The notes under the pieces: model-generated
Databases searched by the model: none
Told to the model about the DNA's origin: nothing
The model's input: only the letters and a program-made list of their open reading frames with translations
Shown: positions 44,234 to 53,903 of the stretch, piece after piece
Position numbering within the stretch: the stretch's first letter is position 1
How the letters are laid out: the number at the start of each line of letters is the position of its first letter
Position numbers and translations under genes: made by a program
Origin: Bradyrhizobium macuxiense
Lineage (GTDB): Bacteria > Pseudomonadota > Alphaproteobacteria > Rhizobiales > Xanthobacteraceae
DNA length: 64,000 nucleotides
NCBI RefSeq assembly: GCF_007993935.1
Contig: NZ_VITY01000002.1
Coordinates: 1-64,000, forward strand
Direction: 5' to 3'

Positions 44234-45445
44234 ATGGCGTACCTCGTCCGCTCTCATTTGCGCGCGGCCCTTGTCCTGCTGCCGCTCATCGCCGCAGGTG
44301 CCGCGCGAGCCGAGAGCGCGAAATACGACGCAGGCACCGATGACAAGTCGATCAAGATCGGAACCACTGCGCCGCTCTCCGGTCCTGTCTCCGCTTTCGC
44401 GCAGATCGCGAAATCGGCGGAGGCCTATTTCCGCAAGGTGAACGACGACGGCGGCATCAACGGCCGGCGCATCCAGATGATGATCGCCGACGACGCCTAC
44501 AGCCCGCCGAAGACGGTGGAGCAGACACGCCGCCTGGTCGAGAGCGACGAGGTGCTGTTGATCTTCGGCGGCGTCGGCACGCCGACCAACAGCGCCGTGC
44601 ACAAATATCTCAACGACAGGAAGGTGCCGCAGCTCTTCCTCGGCTCGGGTGCGGCGAAGTGGGACGATCCGAAGAATTTTCCGTGGACCGTCGGTTGGCA
44701 GCCGACCTATCGCGACGAGGCGATCGCCTACGCCAAATACATCAAGGCGAGCCATCCGAACGCCAAGGTCGGCGTGCTCTATCAGAATGACGACCTCGGC
44801 AAGGACTATCTGAAGGCGCTGGAGGAAGGCCTCGGCAGCACCGAGGCCATCGCGGCGCGCGCGCCGTATGAGACGTCAGCGCCCACCATCGACACGCAGA
44901 TATTGCTGCTCAAGAGCAGCGGCGCCGACGTGGTGCTGGTCGCGGCGACACCGAAATTCGCGGCGCAGGCGATCCGCAAGATCGGCGAGATCGGGTGGAA
45001 GCCCACCACCATCATCTCCAATGTCTCGGCCTCGATCAGCGGCGTGCTCGAACCCGCCGGCCGCGACAATTCCACCGGCGTGATCTCGAGCCAGTACCTG
45101 AAGGATTCGACCGACCCGACGCTGAAGGACGATTCCGGCTACAAGCAATGGGTCGCCTTCATGGACAAGTATTTGCCCGACGCCAACAAGAGCGACTGGC
45201 TCAATGTCTACGGCTACACCATCGCACAGACGCTGGTCGCGGTGCTGAAGGCCTCCGGCAACGACCTGACCCGCGCCAATGTGATGAAGCAGGCGACCAG
45301 CATGAGGGATCTGCATCTGCCGATGCTGATCAACGGCACGGCGGTCAGCAATTCGCCGGAGCACTATACGCCGATGACCAGCCTGCAACTGATCCGCTAC
45401 GATGGCACGCGCTGGGTGCCGTTCGGCGACCTCATCAAGAACTGA
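44234..45445 (+). CDS. ABC transporter solute-binding protein (Leu/Ile/Val type)
   Basis: 403 residues with signal peptide, cleavage after ARA (residue 26). Family parts: DKSIKIGTTAPLSGPVSAFAQIAKSAEAYF, NDDGGINGRRIQMMIADDAYSPPKTVEQTRRLVE and GVLYQNDDLGKDYLKALEEG. Periplasmic receptor for an amino acid, amide or aromatic acid. No permease or ATPase gene is adjacent. Followed after seven bases by the MBL-fold hydrolase on the same strand and preceded by the TetR operators, so it is likely controlled by that TetR. Confidence 0.87.
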   Translation: MAYLVRSHLRAALVLLPLIAAGAARAESAKYDAGTDDKSIKIGTTAPLSGPVSAFAQIAKSAEAYFRKVNDDGGINGRRIQMMIADDAYSPPKTVEQTRRLVESDEVLLIFGGVGTPTNSAVHKYLNDRKVPQLFLGSGAAKWDDPKNFPWTVGWQPTYRDEAIAYAKYIKASHPNAKVGVLYQNDDLGKDYLKALEEGLGSTEAIAARAPYETSAPTIDTQILLLKSSGADVVLVAATPKFAAQAIRKIGEIGWKPTTIISNVSASISGVLEPAGRDNSTGVISSQYLKDSTDPTLKDDSGYKQWVAFMDKYLPDANKSDWLNVYGYTIAQTLVAVLKASGNDLTRANVMKQATSMRDLHLPMLINGTAVSNSPEHYTPMTSLQLIRYDGTRWVPFGDLIKN

Positions 45446-45452
45446 GCACGGC

Positions 45453-46346
45453 ATGCGCCAGATCACCATCGGCAGCATGCGGATCGATCGGCTGGTCGAA
45501 ATCCCCGCGCTCGCCTTCGAAAAGACATGGCTGTTCGCCAACGTCACCGACGAGGTCATCGCCGCGAACCGAAGCTGGCTCGATCACCGCTATATCGAGC
45601 CGGAGACCGGCCGCTTCATCCTGAGCCACCACTCCTATCTGGTGCGTACGCCGCGCTGGACCGCTGTCGTCGATACCTGCTGCGGCAATCACAAGCCACG
45701 TCCGCGCGTGCCGGTGTGGGACAATCTCAACCAGCCCTATCTGGAAAACATGGCCGCGCTGGGCGTGCAACCCGAGCAGGTCGACTTCGTGATGTGCACG
45801 CATCTCCATGTTGACCACGTCGGCTGGAACACGCGGCTGCTCAACGGGCGCTGGGTGCCGACCTTTCCGAAGGCGCGCTATCTGATGGGACGCGCCGAGT
45901 TCCGGCACTGGGAGGCCGCGCACCGCGCGAGCCCGTCGGCACCGGTCAATCACGGCTCGTTCGAGGACTCCGTGCTACCGGTCGTCGCGGCCGGACAGGC
46001 CGAATTCGTCGAGACCAATCATCTGTTGTTCGACGATCGCGATGCGGGCTTGCGCTTTGCGCCGGCGCCGGGCCACACCGCCGGCAACATGCAGATCCAT
46101 CTCGACGGCGGCGGCGCTCATGCCGTGATGTCGGGCGATGTGATCCATCATCCGATCCAGTGCGCGGAGCCTTGGCTATCCAATGCCGCCGACGTCGATC
46201 CCGCGGCAGCGCTCGCCACCCGCGTGACGCTGCTGGCGCAGTTGGCCGATACACCGAGCTATTTGCTGACAGGGCACTTCCCTGCCCCGACGGCAGGCCG
46301 CGTGGTCCGGCATGGCGACGCGTTCAGGTTCAGGTTCGAGGATTGA
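45453..46346 (+). CDS. Metallo-beta-lactamase-fold hydrolase
   Basis: 297 residues, no signal peptide. Zinc motif HLHVDH (117-122) with a further ligand in PGHTAGNMQIHL and Asp in VMSGDVIHHPIQC; the final His is in LLTGHFPAP. Resembles AHL lactonase/AttM-like and other MBL lactonases, so a lactone substrate, including acyl-homoserine lactone quenching, is possible, but motif level alone does not settle it. Start ATG 45453. Second gene of the probable TetR-regulated operon. Confidence 0.8.
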   Translation: MRQITIGSMRIDRLVEIPALAFEKTWLFANVTDEVIAANRSWLDHRYIEPETGRFILSHHSYLVRTPRWTAVVDTCCGNHKPRPRVPVWDNLNQPYLENMAALGVQPEQVDFVMCTHLHVDHVGWNTRLLNGRWVPTFPKARYLMGRAEFRHWEAAHRASPSAPVNHGSFEDSVLPVVAAGQAEFVETNHLLFDDRDAGLRFAPAPGHTAGNMQIHLDGGGAHAVMSGDVIHHPIQCAEPWLSNAADVDPAAALATRVTLLAQLADTPSYLLTGHFPAPTAGRVVRHGDAFRFRFED

Positions 46347-46543
46347 GCGTCTGAGAAGATCGGGCCAGGAGGGCTCCGCGAAACCAGCGACGCCCCGTCT
46401 TCCGTTCGCCCTCGCCAGCGCGGCCGGGATCGAAGTCAAATAGCGCGATCCAGCCATGCGGTTCCGCGCTTGAATCCGCATCGACGGGCAGGCATAAGGG
46501 CTGCCATCTCCCTTAAAAAATGACCTTAGCCCAAGGATTTATG

Positions 46544-48388
46544 ATGCCCGCCTATCGCTCCCGCACCACCACCCACGGCCGCAACATGGCGGGTGCTCGC
46601 GGCCTCTGGCGCGCCACCGGCATGAAGAACGAGGACTTCGGCAAGCCGATCATCGCGGTGGTCAATTCCTTCACCCAGTTCGTGCCCGGCCACGTCCATC
46701 TCCAGAACCTGGGCCAGCTGGTCGCACGCGAGATCGAGAAGGCCGGCGGGGTGGCAAAAGAGTTCAACACCATCGCGGTCGACGACGGCATCGCGATGGG
46801 CCATGACGGCATGCTCTACAGCCTGCCCTCGCGCGAGCTGATCGCCGACAGCGTCGAATACATGGTCAACGCGCATTGCGCCGACGCGATGGTCTGCATC
46901 TCCAACTGCGACAAGATCACGCCCGGCATGCTGATGGCGACGCTGCGCCTCAACATCCCGACCGTGTTCGTCTCGGGCGGCCCGATGGAATCGGGCAAGA
47001 TCCTGCTCAAGGGCAAGAAGCGCGCGGTCGACCTGATCGACGCGATGGTCGCCGCCGCCGACTCCAATGTGTCAGACGACGAGGTCGAGGTGATCGAGCG
47101 CTCGGCCTGCCCGACCTGCGGCTCCTGCTCGGGCATGTTCACCGCGAATTCGATGAACTGCCTGACCGAGGCGCTCGGCCTCGCGCTGCCCGGCAACGGC
47201 TCGGTGCTGGCGACCCATGCCGACCGCAAGAGCCTGTTCGTCGAGGCCGGCCATTTGATCGTCGATCTCGCCCGCCGCTATTACGAGCAGGACGACGCCA
47301 AGGTGCTGCCGCGCAACATCGCGAACTTCAAGTCGTTCGAGAACGCGATGACGCTCGACATCGCGATGGGCGGCTCGACCAACACCGTGCTGCATCTGCT
47401 CGCCGCCGCGCGCGAGGGCGAGGTGCCGTTCACGATGGCCGACATCGACCGTCTGTCGCGCAAGGTGCCGGTGCTGTGCAAGGTCGCACCTTCGGTGCAG
47501 GACGTCCACATGGAGGACGTGCATCACGCCGGCGGCATCATGGCGATCCTCGGCGAGCTCGACCGCGCCAAGCTGCTCACGACCGACGGCCCGACCGTGC
47601 ACGCCTCGACGCTCGACGACGCGCTGAACCGCTGGGACGTGGTGCGGACCACGAGCGACAAGGTGCGCAATTTCTATCGCGCAGCCCCCGGCGGCGTGCC
47701 GACCCAGGAAGCCTTCAGCCAGGACCGTCGCTTCGACGAGGTCGATCTCGACCGCGAAAAGGGCGTCATCCGCGGCGCCGCGCATGCCTATTCCAAGGAC
47801 GGCGGGCTCGCCGTGCTGTTCGGCAATCTTGCGGAAGACGGCTGCATCGTGAAGACCGCCGGCGTCGATCAGAGCATCCTGAAGTTTTCGGGTCCCGCCC
47901 GCATTTTCGAAAGCCAGGACGCATCGGTCGACGCCATCCTCACCAACAAGGTGAAGGCCGGCGATGTCGTGCTGATCCGCTATGAAGGTCCGCGCGGCGG
48001 CCCGGGCATGCAGGAGATGCTCTATCCGACCAGCTATCTGAAGTCGAAGGGGCTCGGAAAGGCCTGCGCGCTGATCACCGACGGCCGCTTCTCCGGCGGA
48101 TCGTCGGGCCTGTCGATCGGCCACGTCTCGCCGGAAGCCGCCGAAGGCGGCCTGATCGGCCTGGTCGAGGAAGGCGACATCATCGAGTTCGACATCCCGA
48201 ACCGCAAGGTCAACCTCAAGGTCGACGATGCCGAGTTGAAACGGCGGCGTGCGGCGATGGAAGCCAAGGGCAACGCGGCGTGGAAGCCGGCAGCGCCGCG
48301 CAAGCGCGCGGTCTCGACCGCGCTGAAAGCCTATGCGGCGTTCGCCAGCAGCGCGGCGAAGGGAGCCGTGCGCATCCTGCCGGAGTGA
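46544..48388 (+). CDS. ilvD: Dihydroxy-acid dehydratase
   Basis: 614 residues, makes 2-oxoisovalerate and 2-oxo-3-methylvalerate in valine, isoleucine and pantothenate synthesis. The N-terminus [20 protein letters not shown] aligns with the E. coli enzyme. Cluster cysteines: [12 protein letters not shown] (Cys118, Cys122) and [11 protein letters not shown] (Cys189, Cys192, Cys195). The Fe-S type is the E. coli one, since [13 protein letters not shown] lacks the extra cysteine of [2Fe-2S] homologues. Start ATG 46544 is preferred over 46541 because AAGGA is then six bases away. Independent promoter likely in the 197-base gap upstream. Confidence 0.93.
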   Translation: MPAYRSRTTTHGRNMAGARGLWRATGMKNEDFGKPIIAVVNSFTQFVPGHVHLQNLGQLVAREIEKAGGVAKEFNTIAVDDGIAMGHDGMLYSLPSRELIADSVEYMVNAHCADAMVCISNCDKITPGMLMATLRLNIPTVFVSGGPMESGKILLKGKKRAVDLIDAMVAAADSNVSDDEVEVIERSACPTCGSCSGMFTANSMNCLTEALGLALPGNGSVLATHADRKSLFVEAGHLIVDLARRYYEQDDAKVLPRNIANFKSFENAMTLDIAMGGSTNTVLHLLAAAREGEVPFTMADIDRLSRKVPVLCKVAPSVQDVHMEDVHHAGGIMAILGELDRAKLLTTDGPTVHASTLDDALNRWDVVRTTSDKVRNFYRAAPGGVPTQEAFSQDRRFDEVDLDREKGVIRGAAHAYSKDGGLAVLFGNLAEDGCIVKTAGVDQSILKFSGPARIFESQDASVDAILTNKVKAGDVVLIRYEGPRGGPGMQEMLYPTSYLKSKGLGKACALITDGRFSGGSSGLSIGHVSPEAAEGGLIGLVEEGDIIEFDIPNRKVNLKVDDAELKRRRAAMEAKGNAAWKPAAPRKRAVSTALKAYAAFASSAAKGAVRILPE

Positions 48389-48478
48389 TACGCGCGACGA
48401 TGTCCGCAGCGTCCCCTACCTCTCCCAAGGGAGAGGTGATTTTCGATGCCAATCGTGTCCGGCTGCGCGCGCGATGCG

Positions 48479-48694
48479 TCAGTTCACGTGCAAGTCGGCC
48501 GCTTCGATCCGGATGCGGTCGGCGTGCAGTGACCAGTCGCACAGCGATTGTTCCTGACAGAATTTGACCTTGGCCATCTCGGTGGCCTGGCCTTCGCTCA
48601 TCGCGTCGATCTCGAGCGCGCCCTGGCAGACCTCGCGCTCGCGGCCATTGCCGCCGAGCACGTCCTTCATGAAATGAACGACGAAGCGTGACAT
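48479..48694 (-). CDS. Small protein, unknown function
   Basis: 71-residue polypeptide, MSRFVVHFMKDVLGGNGRER at the start, acidic middle and one or two Cys (REREVCQGALEID; KVKFCQEQSLCDW). No signal peptide or membrane segment. A very good Shine-Dalgarno (GGGAGGG, five bases) supports translation. Function not recognised; possibly a small cytosolic regulator or stress protein. Confidence 0.7.
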   Translation of the reverse strand: MSRFVVHFMKDVLGGNGREREVCQGALEIDAMSEGQATEMAKVKFCQEQSLCDWSLHADRIRIEAADLHVN

Positions 48695-48805
48695 GGAACC
48701 CTCCCTGCAGGACCGGCAGAGCCCGGGAGTACCACGTTAGCACTAACGCGAAATGGGGGTGAGTTAATTCGGAAGGACGCGTGCGACCGTTCGCAGCGGG
48801 GAAAG

Positions 48806-48913
48806 CTAGGCGCCGGCCTGGGGCAGGCTGGCGGCAGCGATCGCGACGATCTGCGCAATGCGGCGGCCGATCTTGGCGGGCGCGTTGCGGAGCAATGACT
48901 GGACCTGTCGCAT
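48806..48913 (-). CDS. Very small basic protein (35 aa)
   Basis: A 36-codon reading frame from ATG 48913 to TAG 48806, beginning MRQVQSLLRNAPAKIGRRIA and ending in an Ala-rich tail. It is preceded by GGAAGGAAG seven bases upstream of the ATG. Net positive with a hydrophobic, probably helical second half, so it could be amphipathic or membrane-associated. No homologue recalled. It sits alone, 111 bases upstream of the 71-residue gene on the same strand. Confidence 0.45.
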   Translation of the reverse strand: MRQVQSLLRNAPAKIGRRIAQIVAIAAASLPQAGA

Positions 48914-49094
48914 GACACATCTTCCTTCCATGCCCGGTATGGTCGGGCACATCGGGAAAATGGCGATTTGGGGCTAAGTCGTCGATATCTCAGGGAAAAT
49001 AACAACGGACGCTTCGCGAGGCGGCGCTTTGGCAGTGGGTTTGTTGCCTCGATCGAGGCTCCGGCGAAGGAGATATTCTCCGGCGTTTTTGGGC

Positions 49095-49545
49095 CCACAC
49101 ACCCGCGCACGGCTCGCCATCTGCGTAAGCGACGCACCGGCGCAAGGGTTTCCTTCCCCTCGCGGTAACCCTCCCCCCGCAAGGGTCCCACAAGGGGGGC
49201 GTTTGCACGATTTCGGAATATTAGAAATGTACCCCTGAGTTGCCCGACGCGTCAAGTCGCCTGGTCGAACGCCGGCAGCCGCCGGCTCCTTTGCATGGGG
49301 TTGTTTTCGATATTTTGGCCGCGCGCGCAGCCGCGGCACCCCTCGCGAGTGAGGGACGCACCAACGGCAGGGTTCCCTCCCCCCTTGCGGGGGAGGGTTA
49401 GGGAGAGGGGTACCACACGGGTGCTCTCTCACTCTGCGTTCGGACGACGCAGGGTCCGAATTGCGATGATCGTGCCTTCGTCGGTTGTCTCGCCCGGGGC
49501 CACCCCTCTCCCCACCCTCTCCCGCAAGGGGAGAGGGTGCCCACG
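49095..49545. repeat. Repeat-rich gap
   Basis: The gap 48914-49595 contains no convincing gene. Two diverged copies of a block about 100 bases long (with GCCGCGCGCGC/CGCGCACGG, GACGCACCGGC/GACGCACCAAC, AAGGGTTTCC/AGGGTTCCC) appear near 49095-49200 and 49320-49405. A stretch about 85 bases long starting CCCTGAGTTGCCCGACG (49231) reads like a common Bradyrhizobium intergenic motif. CCCTCTCC..GGAGAGGG hairpins lie at 49390-49545. Confidence 0.55.
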
Positions 49546-49595
49546 AGCGTGCTCCCCTGACAAGATCAGGCAGTGCGTGCCAGTATCAGCGCCAC

Positions 49596-50645
49596 CTAGC
49601 CGGGCATAAACCCGAACGCCTTCTCGAACCGCTTCGCATAGACCGGCCAGACCTCGGGATTGATGACGCGCGGCGGGCGCTTGCCGTCGAGCGCATCGAG
49701 GATCTGTTCAGCGGCGATCCGGCCCATGTTGATGCGCGCTTCGCGGGTGACGCCGGCGGTGTGCGGGCTCGCCAGCACGTTGTCGAACTGCAGCAGCGGA
49801 TGATCCGGCGGCGGCGGCTCCTTGGCCCAGACGTCGAGGCCGGCGCCGGCGATGCGTTTTTCACGCAGCGCCTCCTCGAGCGCCTTCTCATCATGGATGA
49901 AGCCGCGCGCGGTCGTGACGAAGTAAGCGTGCGGCTGCATCAGCGCGAATTCGCGCGCGCCGATCATGCCCCGGCTCTTGCTGTCCAGCGGACAGGAGAT
50001 CGAGACGAAATCCGCCCGGCGCAGGAGATCGTCGAGCTCGACCTTCTCGCCGCCCCGCTTCGCCATCTCGTCTGCCGCCAGATACGGATCGTAGGCAATC
50101 ACCTTCATGTGCAAGAGGCCCTTGCACAGCTCGGCGATGCGGCGGCCGACATTGCCGAGACCGACGATGCCGACGGTCTTCTCCTTCAGCTCGTTGCCGA
50201 TCAGATCGTTGCGGTTGACATTGGCCTCGCGCCGCAGCCGGCGGTCGGACTGGATGATCCGCTTCGACAGCGTCAGCATCATGCCGAGCGCGTGCTCGGC
50301 GACCGAATTGGCATTGCCGCCGGACTGGTTGACGACCAGCACCCCCGCCGCGGTGCAGGCCTCGACGTCGACGGGATCGAAGCCGGCGCCGTTCGAGGAC
50401 ACGATCAGAAGGTTCGGCGCGCGCTTCAACAGCTCGGCATGGGCATGGAAATGCGGCGCCAGCTCATCGCGGGCGGCGCCGATCTGGTAGGCATGCGCAT
50501 CCGCCAGCACGGGGGCGAATTGCGCCTCCGGCGTCTCGTTCTCCAGACGGTCGAGCCGGACATCCGGCCGCTTCTTCAGGATATCGACATAGATCTCGTG
50601 GGCGAGGTATTTGACGTAGAACACGCGCTTGTTGTTGACGGTCAT
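49596..50645 (-). CDS. D-2-hydroxyacid dehydrogenase (phosphoglycerate dehydrogenase-like)
   Basis: 349 residues. NAD motif GIVGLGNVGRRIAEL, substrate domain SSNGAGFDPVDVEACTAAG, catalytic Arg in TTARGFIHDE, Glu in DVWAKEPPPP and His in LASPHTAGVT. Reduces a 2-oxo acid or oxidises the hydroxyacid with NAD(P). Last of three minus-strand genes with an amidohydrolase and a TctC-type binder. A role on 2-oxo acids handled by the nearby ThDP enzyme is plausible but inferred. Confidence 0.85.
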   Translation of the reverse strand: MTVNNKRVFYVKYLAHEIYVDILKKRPDVRLDRLENETPEAQFAPVLADAHAYQIGAARDELAPHFHAHAELLKRAPNLLIVSSNGAGFDPVDVEACTAAGVLVVNQSGGNANSVAEHALGMMLTLSKRIIQSDRRLRREANVNRNDLIGNELKEKTVGIVGLGNVGRRIAELCKGLLHMKVIAYDPYLAADEMAKRGGEKVELDDLLRRADFVSISCPLDSKSRGMIGAREFALMQPHAYFVTTARGFIHDEKALEEALREKRIAGAGLDVWAKEPPPPDHPLLQFDNVLASPHTAGVTREARINMGRIAAEQILDALDGKRPPRVINPEVWPVYAKRFEKAFGFMPG

Positions 50646-50660
50646 ATCTTCGGGCAGCTT

Positions 50661-51557
50661 TCAGTTTGGGAAGCCATAGAGTTTTGCGGGATTGTCGACG
50701 AGGATGCGGTGCCGGGTCGCGGCGTCCGGCGTCCACGCCTGGAACAGCGTCAGAAGATGGCCGGCATCGGGCATTTCGCCCTCGACCCGCGGATGCGGCC
50801 AGTCGCCGCCCCACACCAGCCGCTCCGGATTGGCGGATACCAGCGCCTCGTGGAACGGCCGCGCATCCGGATAATCCGGCGCGCGCTGGCTGAGGCGATG
50901 GGCGCCTGACAGCTTGGCCCAGCACCAGCCCTCGCCGACCGCACGCAGCAGGCTCTGAAAGCCGGCGGTGTTGATGCCGGCGGCAGCATCGGTGCGCCCC
51001 ATGTGATCGACCACCACCGGCAGCCCCAGCGCCTTCAGCGTCGGGATCGTGTCGGGCAGATCCTTCACGTCGATCCAGAGCTGCAGGTGCCAGCCGAGCT
51101 CAGCCATCACGGCCGCATGGGTCTCGGCGACGCCGAGCGGGATGCCGCCGCGGTAGTGCAACTGGCCACCGCGGAAGAAATGATTGAAGCGCAACGCGCG
51201 CACGCCGAGCACATGCCATTGCCGCAGCGTGCCCACCGCCACGTCGGCATCGGCCACCGCGACGCCGCGCAGCCGCGCCGGCTCGCGCTGCAAGGCATCC
51301 AGCATCGCCGAATTGTCGCGGCCATGCGCACTGCCCTGCACCAGCACGCCGCGGGCAAATCCAAGCGCGTCGAGCATGCCGAGATAGGTCTTAAGCGGCG
51401 CGTCGGGCGGCGTGTAGCTGCGATCATTGGCATAGGGGAAGCGGTCGGCCGGGCCGAACACATGCGCATGCGTATCGCAGGCCTTCGCCGGCAGCTTCTC
51501 GCGCGGCGGCGTGACGGGTCGCGGCGGCAGGCAGGCGGGAATCTCTGATGCGGCCAT
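50661..51557 (-). CDS. Amidohydrolase-superfamily lactonase-like hydrolase
   Basis: 298 residues, COG3618-type. Metal motif CDTHAHVFGP, then DVAVGTLRQWHVLGVRALRFNHF, PVVVDHMGRTDAAAG, AKLSGAHRLSQ and LVWGGDWPHP near the C-terminus. Relatives are LigI (2-pyrone-4,6-dicarboxylate lactonase), L-fuconolactonase and similar lactonases. Start ATG 51557, two bases after the TctC-family stop. Substrate probably a lactone of the compound taken up by the neighbouring binding protein. Confidence 0.82.
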   Translation of the reverse strand: MAASEIPACLPPRPVTPPREKLPAKACDTHAHVFGPADRFPYANDRSYTPPDAPLKTYLGMLDALGFARGVLVQGSAHGRDNSAMLDALQREPARLRGVAVADADVAVGTLRQWHVLGVRALRFNHFFRGGQLHYRGGIPLGVAETHAAVMAELGWHLQLWIDVKDLPDTIPTLKALGLPVVVDHMGRTDAAAGINTAGFQSLLRAVGEGWCWAKLSGAHRLSQRAPDYPDARPFHEALVSANPERLVWGGDWPHPRVEGEMPDAGHLLTLFQAWTPDAATRHRILVDNPAKLYGFPN

Positions 51558-51559
51558 CG

Positions 51560-52525
51560 CTATTCCGCCTTCATGCCGGCGGCCTTGATGATCGGCCCCC
51601 ATTTGTCGTAGTCGGCCTTGATCTTGGCAGCGAACTTGTCCGGCGTGCTCCCGATCGAGATCGCACCGAGCTTGCCGAGCCGCTCCTTCACGGCATCGGT
51701 GTTCACCGCCGCGACGAAATCGTGCGAGATCTTCGCAACGAGATCGGGCGGCATGTTACCGGGACCGAGCAGGCCCCACCACACCTCGGTGTCGTAGCCC
51801 GGCACGGTCTCCGACATGCTGGGCACGTCAGGCAGGAACGGCGCGCGCGAGGCCGTCGTCACCGCCAGCGCGCGAACGGTGCCGGCCTGCAACTGCCCGA
51901 CCGATTCCGGCCCGTTGTTGAACGACATCGGAATTTGTCCACCGATCAGATCGTTGATCGCGGGCGCGCCGCCCTTGTAGGGGATCGCATTGATCTCGAT
52001 TTTTGCGAGATAGTTCAGCAGCTCGCCGGCGAGATGGGTCGAGGTGCCGTTGCCGGCATGGGCGAATGACAGGCTGCCGGGCTTCGCCTTCGCCGCGGCG
52101 ATGACGTCGCTGACCGACTTGAACGGGGAGTCCGCCCGCACCAGCAGCACGTTCGGCGACGACGCCAACAGCGAGATCGGCGAGAAATCCTTGAAGGTGT
52201 CGTAGGGCAGCTTTGGATAAAGGAACGGATTGGTGGCGTGCCCGCTCGCCACCATGATCAGATTGTAGCCATCAGGCGCGGAGCTTGCGATCGCCTGCGA
52301 GGCGATCACCCCGCCGGCGCCGGGACGGTTCTCGACGACGATCGATTGCGTCCAGGTTTTCGATACGGCTTCGGCCAGCGTGCGCGTCAGCACGTCGACG
52401 CCTCCGCCGGACGGATATGGAACGAGGATGTGAACGGCCTTGGCCGGGTATGGCTGCGCGGACGCGAAGCCGGCCGCAACCATGGCCGCTGCCACAATGG
52501 CGGTCCGCCAGACCCATCCGGCCAT
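51560..52525 (-). CDS. Bug/TctC-family periplasmic binding protein
   Basis: 321 residues with signal peptide, cleavage after ASA (residue 23). Family signature YPSGGGVDVLTRTLAEAVSKT and NRPGAGGVIASQAIASSAPDGY, with IPYKGGAPAINDLIGGQI. These receptors feed tripartite tricarboxylate transporters, but many are orphans, as here: no TctAB gene is nearby. Likely ligand a carboxylate such as a 2-oxo or hydroxy acid. GGGAGG five bases before ATG 52525. Divergent from the ThDP enzyme genes. Confidence 0.87.
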   Translation of the reverse strand: MAGWVWRTAIVAAAMVAAGFASAQPYPAKAVHILVPYPSGGGVDVLTRTLAEAVSKTWTQSIVVENRPGAGGVIASQAIASSAPDGYNLIMVASGHATNPFLYPKLPYDTFKDFSPISLLASSPNVLLVRADSPFKSVSDVIAAAKAKPGSLSFAHAGNGTSTHLAGELLNYLAKIEINAIPYKGGAPAINDLIGGQIPMSFNNGPESVGQLQAGTVRALAVTTASRAPFLPDVPSMSETVPGYDTEVWWGLLGPGNMPPDLVAKISHDFVAAVNTDAVKERLGKLGAISIGSTPDKFAAKIKADYDKWGPIIKAAGMKAE

Positions 52526-52712
52526 CGACGCCTCCCGTCCCTTGATCGTTCCGTCCCTTTGTCGTTACCGTCTGTATCGCACGCCGGTTCGACTCAGCGA
52601 TGGCCGAATTGCGCAGATCACGTTGCGGCCGCGGCATGTTGACAATCACAGGCACCGCGTCAAGTTTCGATCCGCAAGCGAACATCAGCGTCGCACGAGC
52701 AGGGAGGACAGG

Positions 52713-53264
52713 ATGGCGGCCGCGGAACAAGCCTCGTCCCAGAAGACGGCGACCACCTGGCACGGCATCGTGCTGCAGACGCTGAAGCGGAACGAGATCA
52801 AGCTGGTGCCCTATGTGCCCGACCGGGTGCTGACCACGCTGATCAAGGACCTGCACGCCGATCCCTATTTCACGACATTTCCGGCCGCGCGCGAGGAAGA
52901 GGCCGTCGGCATCGTCTCCGGCGCCTGGATGGCCGGCATGCGCGGCGCGGTGCTGATGCAGACCTCGGGCTTTGCCACGCTCGCCAACGTGCTGGCCTCG
53001 CTCGCGGTGCCCTATCAGATCCCGCTGATCATGTTCGTCTCGGAGCGCGGCACGCTCGGCGAGTTCAACTACGGCCAGGCGCTGGTCTGCCGCACCATGC
53101 GCCCGGTGCTGGATTCGCTGGCGATGGAGCACCACACCATCACAAGACTCGACGAGCTCGAATTCATCGCCGACCGCTCGATCAAGCAGGCCGTCACCAC
53201 CCAGGCGCCGGTGGCGCTGATCCTCTCGCCGCTGTTGACCGGCGGCAAGACCTTCGACAAGTGA
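52713..53264 (+). CDS. ThDP-dependent decarboxylase, N-terminal (Pyr) subunit
   Basis: 183 residues, the pyrimidine-binding half of a thiamine-diphosphate enzyme. Conserved activating Glu in AAREEEAVGIVSGAWMAGMRGAV, plus LMQTSGFATLANVLASL and ALVCRTMRPVLDSL. Closest remembered type is the alpha subunit of sulfopyruvate/phosphonopyruvate decarboxylase (ComD-like). Start ATG 52713 with AGGGAGG four bases upstream. Directly followed by the PP-binding half, so the active site forms between the two proteins. Confidence 0.83.
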   Translation: MAAAEQASSQKTATTWHGIVLQTLKRNEIKLVPYVPDRVLTTLIKDLHADPYFTTFPAAREEEAVGIVSGAWMAGMRGAVLMQTSGFATLANVLASLAVPYQIPLIMFVSERGTLGEFNYGQALVCRTMRPVLDSLAMEHHTITRLDELEFIADRSIKQAVTTQAPVALILSPLLTGGKTFDK

Positions 53265-53272
53265 GATCAGCC

Positions 53273-53875
53273 ATGACCAACACCCCCGCGCGCAACACCA
53301 AGGTGATGAACCGCTTCGATCTGACCCAGCGCCTCGTCGCCGGATTGAAGGACGAGGCCGTGATCGGCGGCATCGGCAACACCAATTTCGATCTCTGGGC
53401 CGCCGGCCACCGCCCCGAGAATTTTTACATGCTGGGCAGCATGGGGCTGGCGTTTCCGATCGCACTCGGCGTTGCCCTCGCGCAGCCGAAACGGCGCGTG
53501 TTCGCGCTCGAAGGCGACGGCTCGCTGCTGATGCAACTCGGCTGCCTCTCGACCATCGCGACGCTGGCGCCGAAAAACCTGACGATGGTGGTGATGGACA
53601 ACGGCATCTACCAGATCACCGGAAGCCAGCCGACGCCTGCCGCGGGCCATACCGATCTCGTCGCAGTCGCGATCGCCAGCGGCCTCGCCAACAGCTCATG
53701 GGCCGCCGACGAGGACGATTTCGAGCGACTGATCGCGCAGTCGAAGCAGGCTGCAGGGCCCACGCTGATCGGCGTCCGCATCGACGACAAGCCCGGCACC
53801 GGAACCACCCGCCGCGACCCCGTGCAGATCCGCGAACGGTTCATGCATGGGATGGGAGTGAGGCAGCCTTTGTAG
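53273..53875 (+). CDS. ThDP-dependent decarboxylase, C-terminal (PP) subunit
   Basis: 200 residues, the diphosphate-binding half. The ThDP motif GDGSLLMQLGCLSTIATLAPKN...MDNGIY is complete. GNTNFDLWAAGHRPENFYMLGSMGLAFPIALGVALAQP is typical of ComE-like/benzaldehyde-lyase-type PP domains. Together with the upstream subunit it should decarboxylate or ligate a 2-oxo acid. Eight bases from the upstream stop, weak ribosome site GAGAT. Probable substrate unknown: phosphonopyruvate, sulfopyruvate or a plain 2-oxo acid. Confidence 0.83.
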   Translation: MTNTPARNTKVMNRFDLTQRLVAGLKDEAVIGGIGNTNFDLWAAGHRPENFYMLGSMGLAFPIALGVALAQPKRRVFALEGDGSLLMQLGCLSTIATLAPKNLTMVVMDNGIYQITGSQPTPAAGHTDLVAVAIASGLANSSWAADEDDFERLIAQSKQAAGPTLIGVRIDDKPGTGTTRRDPVQIRERFMHGMGVRQPL

Positions 53876-53903
53876 CCGAGGAAGAGCTCGCAGCCTACGC
53901 CCC

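Noticed and set aside
46347..46543. Leader-peptide attenuator or riboswitch before ilvD
   Set aside because: No run of Val/Leu/Ile codons and no convincing terminator stem; only a short AT-rich stretch and a normal ribosome site.
46544..48388. Sugar-acid dehydratase instead of IlvD
   Set aside because: The [11 protein letters not shown] and [14 protein letters not shown] segments and cysteine pattern match true dihydroxy-acid dehydratase, not EDD or xylonate dehydratase.
49095..49545. CRISPR-like spaced repeats
   Set aside because: Units are few, unequal and palindromic, with no constant repeat length or spacer, and no cas gene anywhere in the window.
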